Shown: positions 1 through 9,223, counted from the stretch's first letter. The stretch is 64,000 nucleotides of DNA from Nitrospira defluvii (GCF_905220995.1 NZ_CAJNBJ010000017.1:496001-560000); one strand, 5' to 3'. Numbers and translations are program-made. Notes: a model not told the origin generated them from the letters alone.

Positions 1-419
1 ACGCCTTCTTCCTCATGATGTTCCACCTCGATCTCAAGGATTTCTTGCAACAGCTTGGGGTCGGTGCCGTCGACAATCAGTTGAATGCCCTTTTTAAAGA
101 AGGGGTCGTGCAGGTCCTTGAGCTTCCCCTCCAGGGCGAGCAGCCCCTGTTTTCGTGCCACATTGGCGAGATCGAGAATCTGGGTGATCGTGCCCTTCAC
201 GTCGTGCGGCGGATTGGTGATCACGAGCGTCACGCCGCTCAAGGCCTTGATGACGACAGACAGGGGGTTTTGCACACAACAGGCGCCAAGGGTTCCACCG
301 GCAACGATGATGAAGGCCGTCAGCTGCAGAATGGAACTCAGATGCCCGCCTTCGAGTGCCTGACCGCCGATGATCGACCCGATGGCGACGACAATGCCCA
401 GGATTGTTGCGATATCCAC
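1..419 (-). CDS. motA: MotA flagellar motor stator subunit (partial, 5' part)
   Basis: First 139 codons of a MotA-type stator protein; the gene runs off the left edge, so the C-terminal half is not visible. MotA and MotB together form the inner-membrane ion channel that drives rotor rotation. Visible are two hydrophobic segments (about residues 2-22 and 32-50, the second containing VAGGTLGACC) and the start of the cytoplasmic loop (PLSVVIKAL, then LANVARKQGLLALE), which matches the family well. The start is GTG at 419: an in-frame TGA lies two codons upstream and a GAGGT ribosome site precedes it. It reads away from the che operon's end, with a small plus-strand ORF in between. MotB is presumably outside the window. 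Confidence 0.93.
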   Translation of the reverse strand, partial: MDIATILGIVVAIGSIIGGQALEGGHLSSILQLTAFIIVAGGTLGACCVQNPLSVVIKALSGVTLVITNPPHDVKGTITQILDLANVARKQGLLALEGKLKDLHDPFFKKGIQLIVDGTDPKLLQEILEIEVEHHEEEG

Positions 420-558
420 GGTTCAGTTACCTCGGTGCCCCATGCGGCCGACGTTCCTCGAAAGTACCCGTATGAAGCCGGAATGGTGGGATTGCGCGCC
501 TCGAAAAGATTTTGATAGCGTGCAGCCTGTCACAAACGTCTTCCATGGAGGTGATGTT

Positions 559-801
559 GTGGGTCCAGCAGACAGCTTGATGCTTGAGGCGAAACAGGCC
601 ATCCTCGACGAACAACATCGAAAGTTTCAGGCTCTGCAAAAAGAGGGGCGTTGGCCGGAAGCCATGCAACAATTTCATGTCACGTTGAGTTGCGCGTCGG
701 ATGTGCTCACCGAGTCGATCCAGTTGCTGGAGAGGGTCCTCGACGCGAGAAACGGCCGAGGACCCTCCCTGACAGACTCCTCTGATACCCATGACTCCTG
801 A
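559..801 (+). CDS. small helical hypothetical protein (80 aa)
   Basis: I do not recognise this protein. The proposed start is GTG at 559 because GGAGG sits at 547-551, seven bases upstream; an upstream in-frame ATG at 472 has no ribosome site. The product is predicted mostly alpha-helical and soluble (AKQAILDEQHRKFQALQKEG, then a long ESIQLLERVL helix) with a polar tail. Its size and helical character resemble small flagellar export chaperones of the FlgN/FliT kind, but there is no diagnostic motif, so that is only a guess. It lies between motA and cheW and converges with cheW. An antisense frame over the same bases lacks a ribosome site and looks non-coding. Confidence 0.5.
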   Translation: MGPADSLMLEAKQAILDEQHRKFQALQKEGRWPEAMQQFHVTLSCASDVLTESIQLLERVLDARNGRGPSLTDSSDTHDS

Positions 802-844
802 GCGGCGCACTCCTCCTTGCCTACCTGCTTCGCCCCGAATCGCG

Positions 845-1363
845 TTAAGCAGCCCCCTTAGCCAGCAGTAATCGATTGAGATCCACCAAGATCAGGAGCC
901 GGTCGTCGATACGGCCGACTCCCTGGGTGAACTCAGCCCCTGCCATCGTACCGACCGATGGCGGTGGCTCGATTGCACTTCGTGGCACACGGAGAACCTC
1001 TTCCACCGAATCCACGATCAATCCCACCAGACGTGATTGCACCGACACCACCACGATTCTGGTTTGGGTGGTTTGTTTCGCTCCAGTGAGCCCAAATAGT
1101 TTTCGCAGATCCAGTACCGGAATAATGCGTCCACGGAGATTGATGACCCCTTCCACATAGGAAGGGGTCTTCGGAACTCGCGTCACCTCGACGATGCGGT
1201 TGATTTCCTGCACACTCAGCACATCGACGGCAAACTCCTCACTGCCGATCAGGCAGATGACGAACTGCAACAGATCATCACTGGCCCGATCCCCCAGACG
1301 GTCCGCAGGTTGTTCTGCGGCCGCCTGGTAGTGGGATTGCACTGCTTGTGTAGTCGCACTCAT
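845..1363 (-). CDS. cheW: CheW chemotaxis coupling protein
   Basis: CheW adaptor of 172 residues, slightly longer than average because of a polar N-terminal extension of about 30 residues. It bridges the receptor tip and the CheA P5 domain in the cytoplasmic signalling array. Family signatures are visible: VICLIGSEEFAVDVLSVQEI, then VEGVINLRGRIIPVLDLR, then VGLIVDSVEEVLRV and GRIDDRLLILVDLNRLL. The start ATG has AAGGAG about 8 nt upstream. It is the last gene of the che operon, 27 nt after the receptor gene, so receptor and adaptor are probably co-expressed. Its 3' end converges on the small ORF at 559-801. Confidence 0.96.
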   Translation of the reverse strand: MSATTQAVQSHYQAAAEQPADRLGDRASDDLLQFVICLIGSEEFAVDVLSVQEINRIVEVTRVPKTPSYVEGVINLRGRIIPVLDLRKLFGLTGAKQTTQTRIVVVSVQSRLVGLIVDSVEEVLRVPRSAIEPPPSVGTMAGAEFTQGVGRIDDRLLILVDLNRLLLAKGAA

Positions 1364-1390
1364 GCTGGGCTCCTTCTCGTGGTTGGCTGC

Positions 1391-3076
1391 TTAGAGCTTG
1401 AACCCACCCACGATTCCCTGCAGCTCGACCGCCAACTGGCTCAAGTCCTGGCTTGCCTTGGCGGATTCATGTGCACCTGACGACGACTCCTTCGTGACCT
1501 TCGCCACGTTTTCGATGTCGCTGGCGATCTGCTGGGTCGCGACCGACTGCTCTTCCGACGCCACGGCGATCTGCCTGATCATGTCCGCGCTCTCCGACAC
1601 CATGCGGACGATCTGGGACAGCGCTTCACCGGTCTTGTTGACCAGGTCCACACCCGCCGTGACTTTTTGCGTGCCCTGCTGCATCGAATCGACGGCTCCC
1701 CGCGTATCCTGCTGGATTTGACGGATCATATCGCCGATTTCCTTCGTGGCTTTGGTCGTCCGCTCCGCCAGCTTTCTGACTTCGTCGGCGACGACCGCGA
1801 ACCCCCGACCTTGCTCACCGGCTCTGGCCGCTTCGATGGCGGCGTTCAAGGCCAGCAAGTTGGTCTGGTCGGCGATATCTTCGATGGTCCGCACGATTTC
1901 GCCGATCTGATCGGACGACTTGCCGAGGTCCGAGATGATGGTGGCCGAGTTCGACACTGCCTCGGACAGCTGCTGCATGCCCGAGATGGTGCTCGACACG
2001 ACCGTTCCACCCTCTTGTGCCGTCTTGACCGTGTCCTGTGCCAAGCTGGCAGCTTTGCCGGAATTCTGCGCAACCTGTCCGACCGTGGCGTTCATTTCTT
2101 CCACCGCAGCGGCGGTCTGGGAGGCGCGTGACGTCAAAGTATCAGTGCCCTTCGAAATCTCCTCGGCAGTGGCCGACAACTCAACCGAGGCCGAGGCGAC
2201 TTTATCCGTCACATGAGCCACCTTCTTGATCATGTGCTGCAACTTCTCGATGAACTCGTTGAAGTATTTGCCCATCTGCGCGATTTCGTCGTGGCCATCG
2301 GCCGGGACTCGCTTCGTGAGATCACCTTCGCCCTTGGCGATATCGCGGGAGATTTCGCTCATCTTGGCCATCGGTTGCAGGACGATATTGCGTAGCAGCA
2401 GGTAGGTCACCACAAGGATGATGGCGACGATGGCGCCCATCAGGCCGCCCGTCTGCCACATGGAGCGATTTGACAAGACGATCGCCTCGGTCATCGGCAC
2501 CGACATGCTCAACATGCCCAAGACATCGCCGACCTGGCTATTCGTGTGGCAGCTCAGGCAAGCTGTCGACGTGGCTTTATCCACCGTGGCGCGACGGAAG
2601 GTCGGTACCCCGTTCACCTCATCCCGGCGGGCATAGGACTCGGCACCGGCCATGATGGCCCGAATGGCTTCATTCTCAAAATTATCCTTCGGTGTGTTCG
2701 AAGGGTTCATCGGGTTCTGGCTGATCAGGCGAACGTTGTACAGCCCGGTACGATTGGCCTCCTCACCCATTTCACGAACAGCGGTCGCGGGAAACGGAAT
2801 CGCATCGGCCATGCTTGCATGGTCCTTGACGACCTGGATTTCACTGCCGGCCTTGGATTTCTTGATTTTAGCGACGTAATTCTGCGTGATATAGGCACGA
2901 CTGATCATGATCTGCGTGGCCACGACGTTGGAGCGCCCGGTGAGCATCGTGTCCATCTTTGACTCTTCCTGCTGATATAAGACGAACAGTCCGAGCGAGA
3001 TGACGACTACCGCCACTAACGAGATGGATAAAATGAACTTAGGCCCGATCGACATGTGCTTCATCATGCTCCCCAT
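1391..3076 (-). CDS. Methyl-accepting chemotaxis protein with haem-c sensor domain
   Basis: Receptor of 561 residues. TM1 is about residues 12-34. The periplasmic domain (35-205) resembles the DUF3365/Tll0287-like haem sensors and contains C173-L-S-C176-H177, a covalent haem-c attachment motif. TM2 is about 208-228 and HAMP about 229-282. The cytoplasmic signalling domain carries the tip sequence [20 protein letters not shown]. The likely ligand or signal is redox state, oxygen or NO, inferred from the haem motif. There is no C-terminal CheR-binding pentapeptide; the protein ends GGFKL. Start ATG at 3076 follows a GGAGGAGGAG tract; an ATG a few codons further in is a possible alternative. It sits between cheB and cheW in the operon. 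Confidence 0.93.
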   Translation of the reverse strand: MGSMMKHMSIGPKFILSISLVAVVVISLGLFVLYQQEESKMDTMLTGRSNVVATQIMISRAYITQNYVAKIKKSKAGSEIQVVKDHASMADAIPFPATAVREMGEEANRTGLYNVRLISQNPMNPSNTPKDNFENEAIRAIMAGAESYARRDEVNGVPTFRRATVDKATSTACLSCHTNSQVGDVLGMLSMSVPMTEAIVLSNRSMWQTGGLMGAIVAIILVVTYLLLRNIVLQPMAKMSEISRDIAKGEGDLTKRVPADGHDEIAQMGKYFNEFIEKLQHMIKKVAHVTDKVASASVELSATAEEISKGTDTLTSRASQTAAAVEEMNATVGQVAQNSGKAASLAQDTVKTAQEGGTVVSSTISGMQQLSEAVSNSATIISDLGKSSDQIGEIVRTIEDIADQTNLLALNAAIEAARAGEQGRGFAVVADEVRKLAERTTKATKEIGDMIRQIQQDTRGAVDSMQQGTQKVTAGVDLVNKTGEALSQIVRMVSESADMIRQIAVASEEQSVATQQIASDIENVAKVTKESSSGAHESAKASQDLSQLAVELQGIVGGFKL

Positions 3077-3130
3077 AACTCCTCCTCCTCCTACCTCTCC
3101 ATGCGTGAACGGTTGACTTGACGATGATTC

Positions 3131-4228
3131 TCACACCATATTCATAATCTCGCCGATGACTTTTGACAGCGACACCACTTTCTCTGCACAGCCTGCCTCG
3201 ACGACGGCTTTCGGCATTCCATAAACGACACTCGACGCTTCGTCCTGCGCCACGGTTCGACCTCCTGCGGCCTTGATAGCCTTCATGCCCTCCAGTCCGT
3301 CATGTCCCATGCCGGTCAATATCACCCCGATGCTCCGTTCTCCGAACAACCCGGCAATGGATTGCAACATGATGTCGACGGAAGGCGCATGGGGATGTTT
3401 TTCGTAGTTTGGCGACAACTTCACCACGGAGGTCGTGATGGTTTTCTTCACGATCCGGAATTGCATGCCGCCCGGAGCCACCAACACCCGTCCCGGCTTC
3501 ACTTCATCGCCGTCAACCGCTTCCCGGACTTCCAGCGCACAGAGATTGTTCAAGCGTTCGGCGAAGGGTTTGGTAAACGAACTGGGCATGTGTTGCACGA
3601 TGACGATGCCGGCCGGGCAATCGGCGGGGATCGTCGGGATAATTTCAAACAGGGCTTGGGGTCCACCCGTGGAACAACCGATGGCAATCAGTTTGGTGCC
3701 GCGCGTCACAGACACAGATCGACTGCTGAGCGCTTTGGCGGGAGACACAGAGACCTTGGCCGTTCCCGTCACGGTCAGCCGTTTCAGTTTGCCGATCGCA
3801 TATTTGGCGGCGAGAACTTTGGGAACCAATAGTTTCTGGATTTCCGAGATCCGCGAGGCTACACCGTCCAATTGCTTGGGGATAAAATCGACCGCCCCCC
3901 ATTCCAATGCCTGTAACGTCTCTTGCGCGCCTTCGACCGTGACGGAACTCACCATGATCACCGGGACTGGATTCTTCGTCATGATCTGCTGCAGCGCCTG
4001 GAGCCCCGTCATCCCCGGCATTTCCACGTCCATCGTGACCACGTCGGGTTTCAATTGTTGCACCTGCTGGACGGCTTCCTCGCCGTTGCGCGCCACTCCC
4101 ACCACCTGAATCTGCTTCCCTTCCTCCAACATCGTGGTCAGACTTTTCCGCATGAAGGCGGAATCGTCGACGACCAAGACGCGAACCGGGTTGGCAGTGC
4201 TCTGCGGCTGTGTGAGTGGTAGTGCCAT
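3131..4228 (-). CDS. cheB: CheB protein-glutamate methylesterase/deamidase
   Basis: Response regulator of 365 residues with an effector domain. The N-terminal receiver (about 15-130) has VVDDSAFMRK and the phospho-acceptor region VTMDVEMPGMTG. The C-terminal methylesterase (about 175-365) shows the Ser nucleophile in IGCSTGGPQAL, the His in IVQHMPSSF and the Asp in MGHDGLEGMK. It removes methyl groups from receptor glutamates to reset adaptation and is activated by phosphorylation from CheA. The linker between the domains is about 40 residues. It follows cheV by 82 nt and precedes the receptor gene. The putative ribosome site (GGGAAAG) is weak. Confidence 0.97.
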   Translation of the reverse strand: MALPLTQPQSTANPVRVLVVDDSAFMRKSLTTMLEEGKQIQVVGVARNGEEAVQQVQQLKPDVVTMDVEMPGMTGLQALQQIMTKNPVPVIMVSSVTVEGAQETLQALEWGAVDFIPKQLDGVASRISEIQKLLVPKVLAAKYAIGKLKRLTVTGTAKVSVSPAKALSSRSVSVTRGTKLIAIGCSTGGPQALFEIIPTIPADCPAGIVIVQHMPSSFTKPFAERLNNLCALEVREAVDGDEVKPGRVLVAPGGMQFRIVKKTITTSVVKLSPNYEKHPHAPSVDIMLQSIAGLFGERSIGVILTGMGHDGLEGMKAIKAAGGRTVAQDEASSVVYGMPKAVVEAGCAEKVVSLSKVIGEIMNMV

Positions 4229-4310
4229 AGGGTCTTTCCCGATACATCGGCGGTGTATGGCAAAAGCTTGAATCGGCTCTTGCTCAGACCGCAGTCTTCG
4301 GGGTCGGTAC

Positions 4311-5294
4311 TCAGGCCGCCTTTTTCACCTGCTGGTTGCCAGCTTGAATGTGGAGCGCGAGTTTCTCGCCAAGCATTTTCGCGTCAAATTTCGTGATGTA
4401 GTCCGTCGCGCCGACCGTTCGCCCCTTCTCCATGTTGCAGGCCCCGGTCAGGGAAGAGTGGAGCATCACAGGCAGGTGCGCCAGTCTCGGATCCGCACGA
4501 ATGTGCTTGGTCAAGGTGAATCCATCCATCTCCGGCATCTCGATGTCGCTGAGGATGCATTGGATCTGATCCACCCGCTCTTTTCCTTCGGCCGTGGCTT
4601 GATCAGCCAGGGCTTGTAGCTTATGCCAGGCTTCGCCGCCGGTCGTGGCGATGACATACGACATGGAGAGACGGTCGAGCGCTTTGCGAATCTGCATCCG
4701 GGCCACGGACGAATCATCCGCGAACAAGACGCACTTCGAGCGCAGTTCCGGAACGATCGTCATGCTGGCAAACACATCGTCGTCGGTGCGAGGGCAGATA
4801 TCATTCAAGACCTTTTCCACGTCGAGGATGAGGACCATGCGACCGTCTTCCAACATCGTCACCGCGGTGACGGCTCCCTTGTTGTTTTCTCTGACGATGG
4901 CCGGCGGCGTCTTTATGGCCGACCAAGAGAACCGGATGATCCGATCCACACCTGCCACCAGGAAGCCTTGCAAGCTGCCGTTGTATTCGGAGACGATCAA
5001 ATACGGGTTTGCCCCCGACCCGATGTCTCCCTGCACGTCATTCTCCGTTCCCAGACCGAGGCTGCGCTTGAGCCCCACGACCGGCACCATGATGCCCCGG
5101 ATGTTGGCCATACCCACGATGCGACTATCGGCTTCCGGTATCTGGGTCAGTTCCGGGAGTTTCATTACCTCGCGCACTTTGAAGACATTGATCCCGAAGA
5201 TTTCGTTCGTGCCTAGCTTGAAGAGCAACAGTTCCATTTGGTTGGCGCCGGCCAGCCTGGTCCGGGCATCGATTTCATTGATGAGTGTGGACAT
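4311..5294 (-). CDS. cheV: CheV coupling protein (CheW-receiver fusion)
   Basis: CheV of 327 residues: an N-terminal CheW-like domain (about 15-165, with IFGINVFKVREVMKLPELTQ and VGMANIRGIMVPVVGL) joined to a receiver domain (about 187-315, with FADDSSVARM and ILSDIEMPEMDGFTL; acceptor Asp in LSDIEMP). It links receptors to CheA while its receiver takes phosphate from CheA, which is thought to help adaptation. A good GGAGGAAGT ribosome site lies just before the ATG. It is the second coupling protein of this operon, beside CheW at 845-1363. Its position directly after cheA supports co-expression. Confidence 0.95.
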   Translation of the reverse strand: MSTLINEIDARTRLAGANQMELLLFKLGTNEIFGINVFKVREVMKLPELTQIPEADSRIVGMANIRGIMVPVVGLKRSLGLGTENDVQGDIGSGANPYLIVSEYNGSLQGFLVAGVDRIIRFSWSAIKTPPAIVRENNKGAVTAVTMLEDGRMVLILDVEKVLNDICPRTDDDVFASMTIVPELRSKCVLFADDSSVARMQIRKALDRLSMSYVIATTGGEAWHKLQALADQATAEGKERVDQIQCILSDIEMPEMDGFTLTKHIRADPRLAHLPVMLHSSLTGACNMEKGRTVGATDYITKFDAKMLGEKLALHIQAGNQQVKKAA

Positions 5295-5388
5295 ACTTCC
5301 TCCGATCTCGCGCGTCGCACTGTGTGTGTGACCTTAGTGCGCCGCCGATGATTCCCTGTGTGTAACGAACCCCTGCGCCATCAGTTCT

Positions 5389-7281
5389 TCACGCTGCGAT
5401 GCCCGGGTTGTGCCAAGCCTGCGCGTTCTGCACCAATTCGGACGTATCCAAAATGAGGACCACTTTTCCTTCACCGGTGATGGTGGCGCCGGATACACCT
5501 TTGACGGTCTCCAGGTAATCCCAAATCGACTTGATGACGACTTCTTCCTGCGAACGCAGTTCGTCGACGACCACGCCGATGCGCCGATCTCCCAACGCGG
5601 CCACCACGACGTAGAACCGCTCGCGGTCGGCATCCGTCGGTATGTCAAACTCCTGCGCCAAGCGGATGAGCGGCAGGACGCGATCACGCAAGTGCAACAC
5701 TTCCCGTCCGTTGATGGTCTTGATATCGCTCCGGGAAATGCGCACGGCTTCGATAACCGTGCTCAATGGAATGGCGAAGATCGATCGTTCAACTTCGACC
5801 ATCAGGGCCTGGATGATCGCGATCGTCAGCGGCAGCTTGATGATGATCTGACTGCCTTTTCCCGGTTCCGACTCCAAGTCCACGCTGCCGTTGATCTTCC
5901 GGATGTTGGTGCGCACGACATCCATGCCGACGCCGCGGCCTGACACGTCGGTGACCTGCTCGGCGGTGCTGAATCCGGGAAGAAAAATCAGATTCAGGAT
6001 TTCACGATGCTCCATGGTCGCGAGTTCCGCTTCGCTGACCAGACCTTTGCCCAGGGCCTTGGCTTTGATCTTTTCGACTTGAATGCCTCGCCCGTCGTCA
6101 TTGATGCGAATGACGATGCTGTTGCCTTCCTGGCTGGCGGCGATCGTCAGCAGGCCCTCTCCTGTCTTTCCCTTAGCCTGTCGCTCCGCCGGGGTTTCAA
6201 TGCCATGGTCGATGGCATTACGAACAAGGTGCACCAGCGGGTCACCGATTTCGTCCGCGACGGACTTGTCGAGTTCGGTTTCCTCACCATGCATTTCGAG
6301 GCGGACCTGTTTATTCAGCTTCTGAGAGAGGTCACGTACCATGCGAGGTAATTTGGCAAACACCTTCTTGATGGGCAGCATGCGCGTCTTCATGACGGCC
6401 AACTGCAAATCGGTCGTCACCAGGTTGAGTTGTGCCAGGGTTTCGCTGAGCACGCGAACCTGTGGATCCGATTCGTGCTGCTGCTCCAACTGGGTGCCGA
6501 TCTTGATGAGACGATTGCGCCCCAACACCAGTTCACCCACGAGATTCATCACACTGTCCAGCCGTTTGGTTTCCACCCGGATGGTGGCGTCTTCTTCCAC
6601 CGGTTTCGGCTGTTTGTCCTGTTTGTGCAGCGCCTGATCCAGTGCGCGCTCGGTAATCGCCTTCGCCTGAAGCAGGATCTCGCCTAACGGCGTCTTGGGT
6701 TCCGGTTGGTGCTGTTGAGCCGTCAAGGCGTCGAACACCTGCTCTTTCGATGCCAGACCTTCATCGACCAGAATTTCACCGAGAGTTTGTGCCGGGGGAA
6801 CAGGAGTGGCTTCAGGTGCCGTAGCAGCTGATAGCTCGGCTTTCGGCGCTGCCGTGGTCGGAGCCGGTGCGGCTGGCGAGGGCGAGGCCAGGTTTCCGTT
6901 CAGGATATCGTCGAGCTTCGCGGAGATGGCACCGGTCGGCACGTGACTGTCCGTTCCGGAGTCTTTAATGTCGGCCATGATGGCCTTGATGACATCGACC
7001 GTTTCGAGAATGACGCTGATGATCGCTGGGCTGACCGCCATCTCGGCTTGCCGAAGCTTGTTCAGAATATTTTCCCCGCGATGCGCGACGTCGACCAAAT
7101 GATTGAACCCCAAAAATCCGGCCGATCCTTTCATGCTATGCATCGCACGAAAGATTTCATTCAGCAGGTCGGTGTTGGTGGGGTCCGCCTCCAGCGTGAC
7201 AAAACGCTGATCGAGGACCTCAAGCATCTCGTTCGATTCGGTCAGAAAGTCGTTGAGTATTTCCTGCATTTCATCGCTCAT
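5389..7281 (-). CDS. cheA: CheA chemotaxis histidine kinase
   Basis: Kinase of 630 residues. The P1/HPt domain has phospho-acceptor His48 in AMHSMKGSAGFLG. P3 dimerisation begins near residue 234. The ATPase domain (about 330-490) has HLVRNAIDHG, DDGRGI and GRGVGMDVV. The C-terminal CheW-like P5 domain is about 490-625. The usual P2 CheY-docking domain is not evident. Instead a Pro/Ala linker (about 132-165) leads to two copies of an LGEIL...EGL/AI...Q module (about 167-190 and 199-221), similar to the MshEN/GspE N-terminal motif. It phosphorylates CheY, CheB and CheV. Ribosome site GAGGT precedes the ATG. It is 8 nt downstream of cheZ. Confidence 0.97.
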   Translation of the reverse strand: MSDEMQEILNDFLTESNEMLEVLDQRFVTLEADPTNTDLLNEIFRAMHSMKGSAGFLGFNHLVDVAHRGENILNKLRQAEMAVSPAIISVILETVDVIKAIMADIKDSGTDSHVPTGAISAKLDDILNGNLASPSPAAPAPTTAAPKAELSAATAPEATPVPPAQTLGEILVDEGLASKEQVFDALTAQQHQPEPKTPLGEILLQAKAITERALDQALHKQDKQPKPVEEDATIRVETKRLDSVMNLVGELVLGRNRLIKIGTQLEQQHESDPQVRVLSETLAQLNLVTTDLQLAVMKTRMLPIKKVFAKLPRMVRDLSQKLNKQVRLEMHGEETELDKSVADEIGDPLVHLVRNAIDHGIETPAERQAKGKTGEGLLTIAASQEGNSIVIRINDDGRGIQVEKIKAKALGKGLVSEAELATMEHREILNLIFLPGFSTAEQVTDVSGRGVGMDVVRTNIRKINGSVDLESEPGKGSQIIIKLPLTIAIIQALMVEVERSIFAIPLSTVIEAVRISRSDIKTINGREVLHLRDRVLPLIRLAQEFDIPTDADRERFYVVVAALGDRRIGVVVDELRSQEEVVIKSIWDYLETVKGVSGATITGEGKVVLILDTSELVQNAQAWHNPGIAA

Positions 7282-7289
7282 AGCCCACC

Positions 7290-7940
7290 TCAGTTAAAAC
7301 CGAATTGCTTGAGAATCTCGTCGGCGAGATCCTGGTCCATGGAGGTATTCTTGGTCGCTTCCAACTGTTTCAACATTTCGCTGGCTTTGCTCTGATCGGT
7401 CTTGGCTGCCTGCTTTTGATAGGGACCAAACACCACCACGAGTTGAAGCAGTCTGTGCTCGACTTCATCCAGGATCGTGACGAGTTTATTGACGCTCTGT
7501 GCCACCAGATCTTGGAACGAGAGGGCCGTCATGATATCGAGCAGCCGCTTGTCGTTCTGTCCGAGTGTCTGTCCCAGTGCCTGCATCTGTTGTATGAGCG
7601 CGGGGACGACCTTCGCTTGCTGGAGTGCCTGTGTTATCTCCTTCAGCATCTTGTTGACCTGAGCGTGGTTATCCTGAATGGCCTCCACTTCCAGCATCAC
7701 TCGATGCGTTCCCTGTTCGGTCTGCGTTTTGAGATTCAAGAGATGGGTTTGCGCTTGCGGCAACTGCTCCGTGGATGCATTGACCGGGGCGCTGAATTCG
7801 GAGAGCGTTTTCATCGTGGTATCGATGAAACGGGCTAATTCACCCAACTCCTCGTACAGCTTGGCATCAGGCGCCTTCCCCGTCTGCTCGTCCTCATCCA
7901 CCGCCTCTTGCGCTTTTGGCGTCACGCGTGGTTGTGCCAT
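7290..7940 (-). CDS. cheZ: CheZ CheY-phosphate phosphatase
   Basis: Helical protein of 216 residues recognised by the CheZ active-site segment LSFQDLVAQSV, placing the catalytic pair at Asp144 and Gln148, almost the numbering of the enterobacterial enzyme. The C-terminal ADEILKQFGFN matches the amphipathic tail with which CheZ grips CheY. It speeds removal of phosphate from CheY and so ends the motor signal. The start ATG at 7940 is chosen because GAGGG lies upstream at suitable spacing; a GTG at 7952 is also in frame. It sits between cheY and cheA in the operon, so enzyme and substrate are made together. Confidence 0.92.
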   Translation of the reverse strand: MAQPRVTPKAQEAVDEDEQTGKAPDAKLYEELGELARFIDTTMKTLSEFSAPVNASTEQLPQAQTHLLNLKTQTEQGTHRVMLEVEAIQDNHAQVNKMLKEITQALQQAKVVPALIQQMQALGQTLGQNDKRLLDIMTALSFQDLVAQSVNKLVTILDEVEHRLLQLVVVFGPYQKQAAKTDQSKASEMLKQLEATKNTSMDQDLADEILKQFGFN

Positions 7941-7966
7941 CGTCACCCTCACCGGTTAAGAGCCGA

Positions 7967-8347
7967 TTACTTGAAGATCTTGTTGATTTTGTCTTGCATC
8001 GTCTCTGCGGTGAACGGCTTGACGACGTAGTTGCTGACGCCGGCCTGGACGGCCTCCATGAGATTCTCCTTCTGCGCTTCGGCGGTGACCATCAACACCG
8101 GGATCTTTTTCAGCTTCTCGTCGGCGCGAATGGCCCTGAGCATGTCGATGCCCATCATGACGGGCATATTCCAGTCGGAGACCACGAACCCGTAGGTATC
8201 GGCATGCAACTTGGTGAGCGCATCTTGGCCGTTTTCGGCCTCTTCCAGGTTGTTGAACCCGAGTTGCTTCAAGATATTCTTCACGATGCGTCGCATCGTG
8301 GACATGTCATCGACGACCAGAATCTTCATGTTTGGATCAGCTGGCAT
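7967..8347 (-). CDS. cheY: CheY chemotaxis response regulator
   Basis: Single-domain receiver of 126 residues. Visible residues are the acidic pair Asp13/Asp14 ([10 protein letters not shown]), phospho-acceptor Asp58 within SDWNMP, the Thr of MVTA and the Lys of VVKPFT. The sequence follows the enterobacterial CheY closely, including Trp next to the acceptor Asp. Phosphorylated CheY binds the N-terminal peptide of FliM (LSQEEIDALMGG, encoded at 58681-59652) and FliN to change motor behaviour. A strong AAGGAGG ribosome site precedes the ATG. It lies between cheR and cheZ, 12 nt after the cheR stop. Confidence 0.97.
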   Translation of the reverse strand: MPADPNMKILVVDDMSTMRRIVKNILKQLGFNNLEEAENGQDALTKLHADTYGFVVSDWNMPVMMGIDMLRAIRADEKLKKIPVLMVTAEAQKENLMEAVQAGVSNYVVKPFTAETMQDKINKIFK

Positions 8348-8359
8348 GCGATATCCTCC

Positions 8360-9223
8360 TTACTGTTTCTCGTGAATCACTGAACGGCCTGCGTGAATGG
8401 TTTTGAAGAGGCCGGTGGTGTCGTGCAGGGTTTCCGAAAATCCGATCATCAAGTACCCGTTCGGGCGCAAGGCGTCCCGGAGGTCCGACACGATCTGGGC
8501 CTTGGCTTTCTCGTCGAAATAGATGAGGCAGTTGCGGCAGAAGATGATATCGATGCCGCGGATGAGCTTGAGCCGTGGACGATCGTAGAGGTTCACGTTC
8601 ATGAACCGCACCATGTCCTTCACTTGCGTCACGAGTGTTTGCTCCTCCCTCTTGCCGGTGAAATACCGCGCCAGCATGGCCGGAGGAACCTTGCGGAGTG
8701 AATGGGAACCATAGGTGGCGCTTCGCGCCACGTTCAAGACGTTCTCGCTGATGTCCGTCGCCAGGATGTCGATCGTCCATCCGGACAGCGGCGGGTAATC
8801 TTTGAGGAGCAGGGCCAACGTATAGGGCTCATCTCCGGTGGAACAGGCGGCGCTCCAAATACGAATTTGTTTCGTGCCTGCGTTGGTCTTCATCACTTCC
8901 GGGATCATGACCTTCATGAAACTTTCCAATTGAGCTTCGTCGCGAAAGAAATAGGTTTCATTAGTCGTGATGACCGTATAGAGTTCCGTGACCTCACGGT
9001 CGCGGTAGGCATCGAATCGCAGAAAGTTCAGATAGCTTTCGAAGGTCTGACAGCGACAGGCTTTCAGGCGCGGCAACAGCCGGCTCTCGAGCAGATACGT
9101 CTTATTGTCCTGAAAATAGATGCCCGTCTTTTCGTAGATGAGATCCCTCAGTTGTTTGAAGGTGTCAGGAACAAGCTTCGGGACAGGCGCCTCTGTTTTT
9201 CTCACTGCATTGCTGTCAGCCAT
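8360..9223 (-). CDS. cheR: CheR chemoreceptor methyltransferase
   Basis: SAM-dependent methyltransferase of 287 residues that methylates receptor glutamates, opposing CheB. There is an N-terminal helical domain (about 20-95), then TTNETYFFRD and the SAM-binding signature WSAACSTGDEPYTLA, followed by ATDIS and FCRNCLIYF in the catalytic domain (about 100-285). Ribosome site GAGGTT stands about 7 nt before the ATG. It is the first gene of the che operon; the 110 nt between it and the HTH gene at 9334 should hold the operon promoter, but I could not find a clear sigma-28 or sigma-54 match there. The cognate receptor shows no CheR-tethering tail. Confidence 0.96.
   Translation of the reverse strand: MADSNAVRKTEAPVPKLVPDTFKQLRDLIYEKTGIYFQDNKTYLLESRLLPRLKACRCQTFESYLNFLRFDAYRDREVTELYTVITTNETYFFRDEAQLESFMKVMIPEVMKTNAGTKQIRIWSAACSTGDEPYTLALLLKDYPPLSGWTIDILATDISENVLNVARSATYGSHSLRKVPPAMLARYFTGKREEQTLVTQVKDMVRFMNVNLYDRPRLKLIRGIDIIFCRNCLIYFDEKAKAQIVSDLRDALRPNGYLMIGFSETLHDTTGLFKTIHAGRSVIHEKQ

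Noticed and set aside
427-810. Minus-strand ORF of 127 codons opposite the small ORF at 559-801
   Set aside because: No ribosome site, Arg/Cys-rich composition typical of antisense frames, and the plus-strand frame has a proper GGAGG.
4229-4310. TGGCAAAAGCTTGAA on the plus strand between cheB and cheV as a sigma-54 promoter
   Set aside because: The -12 GC is missing and the orientation leads to no plus-strand gene.
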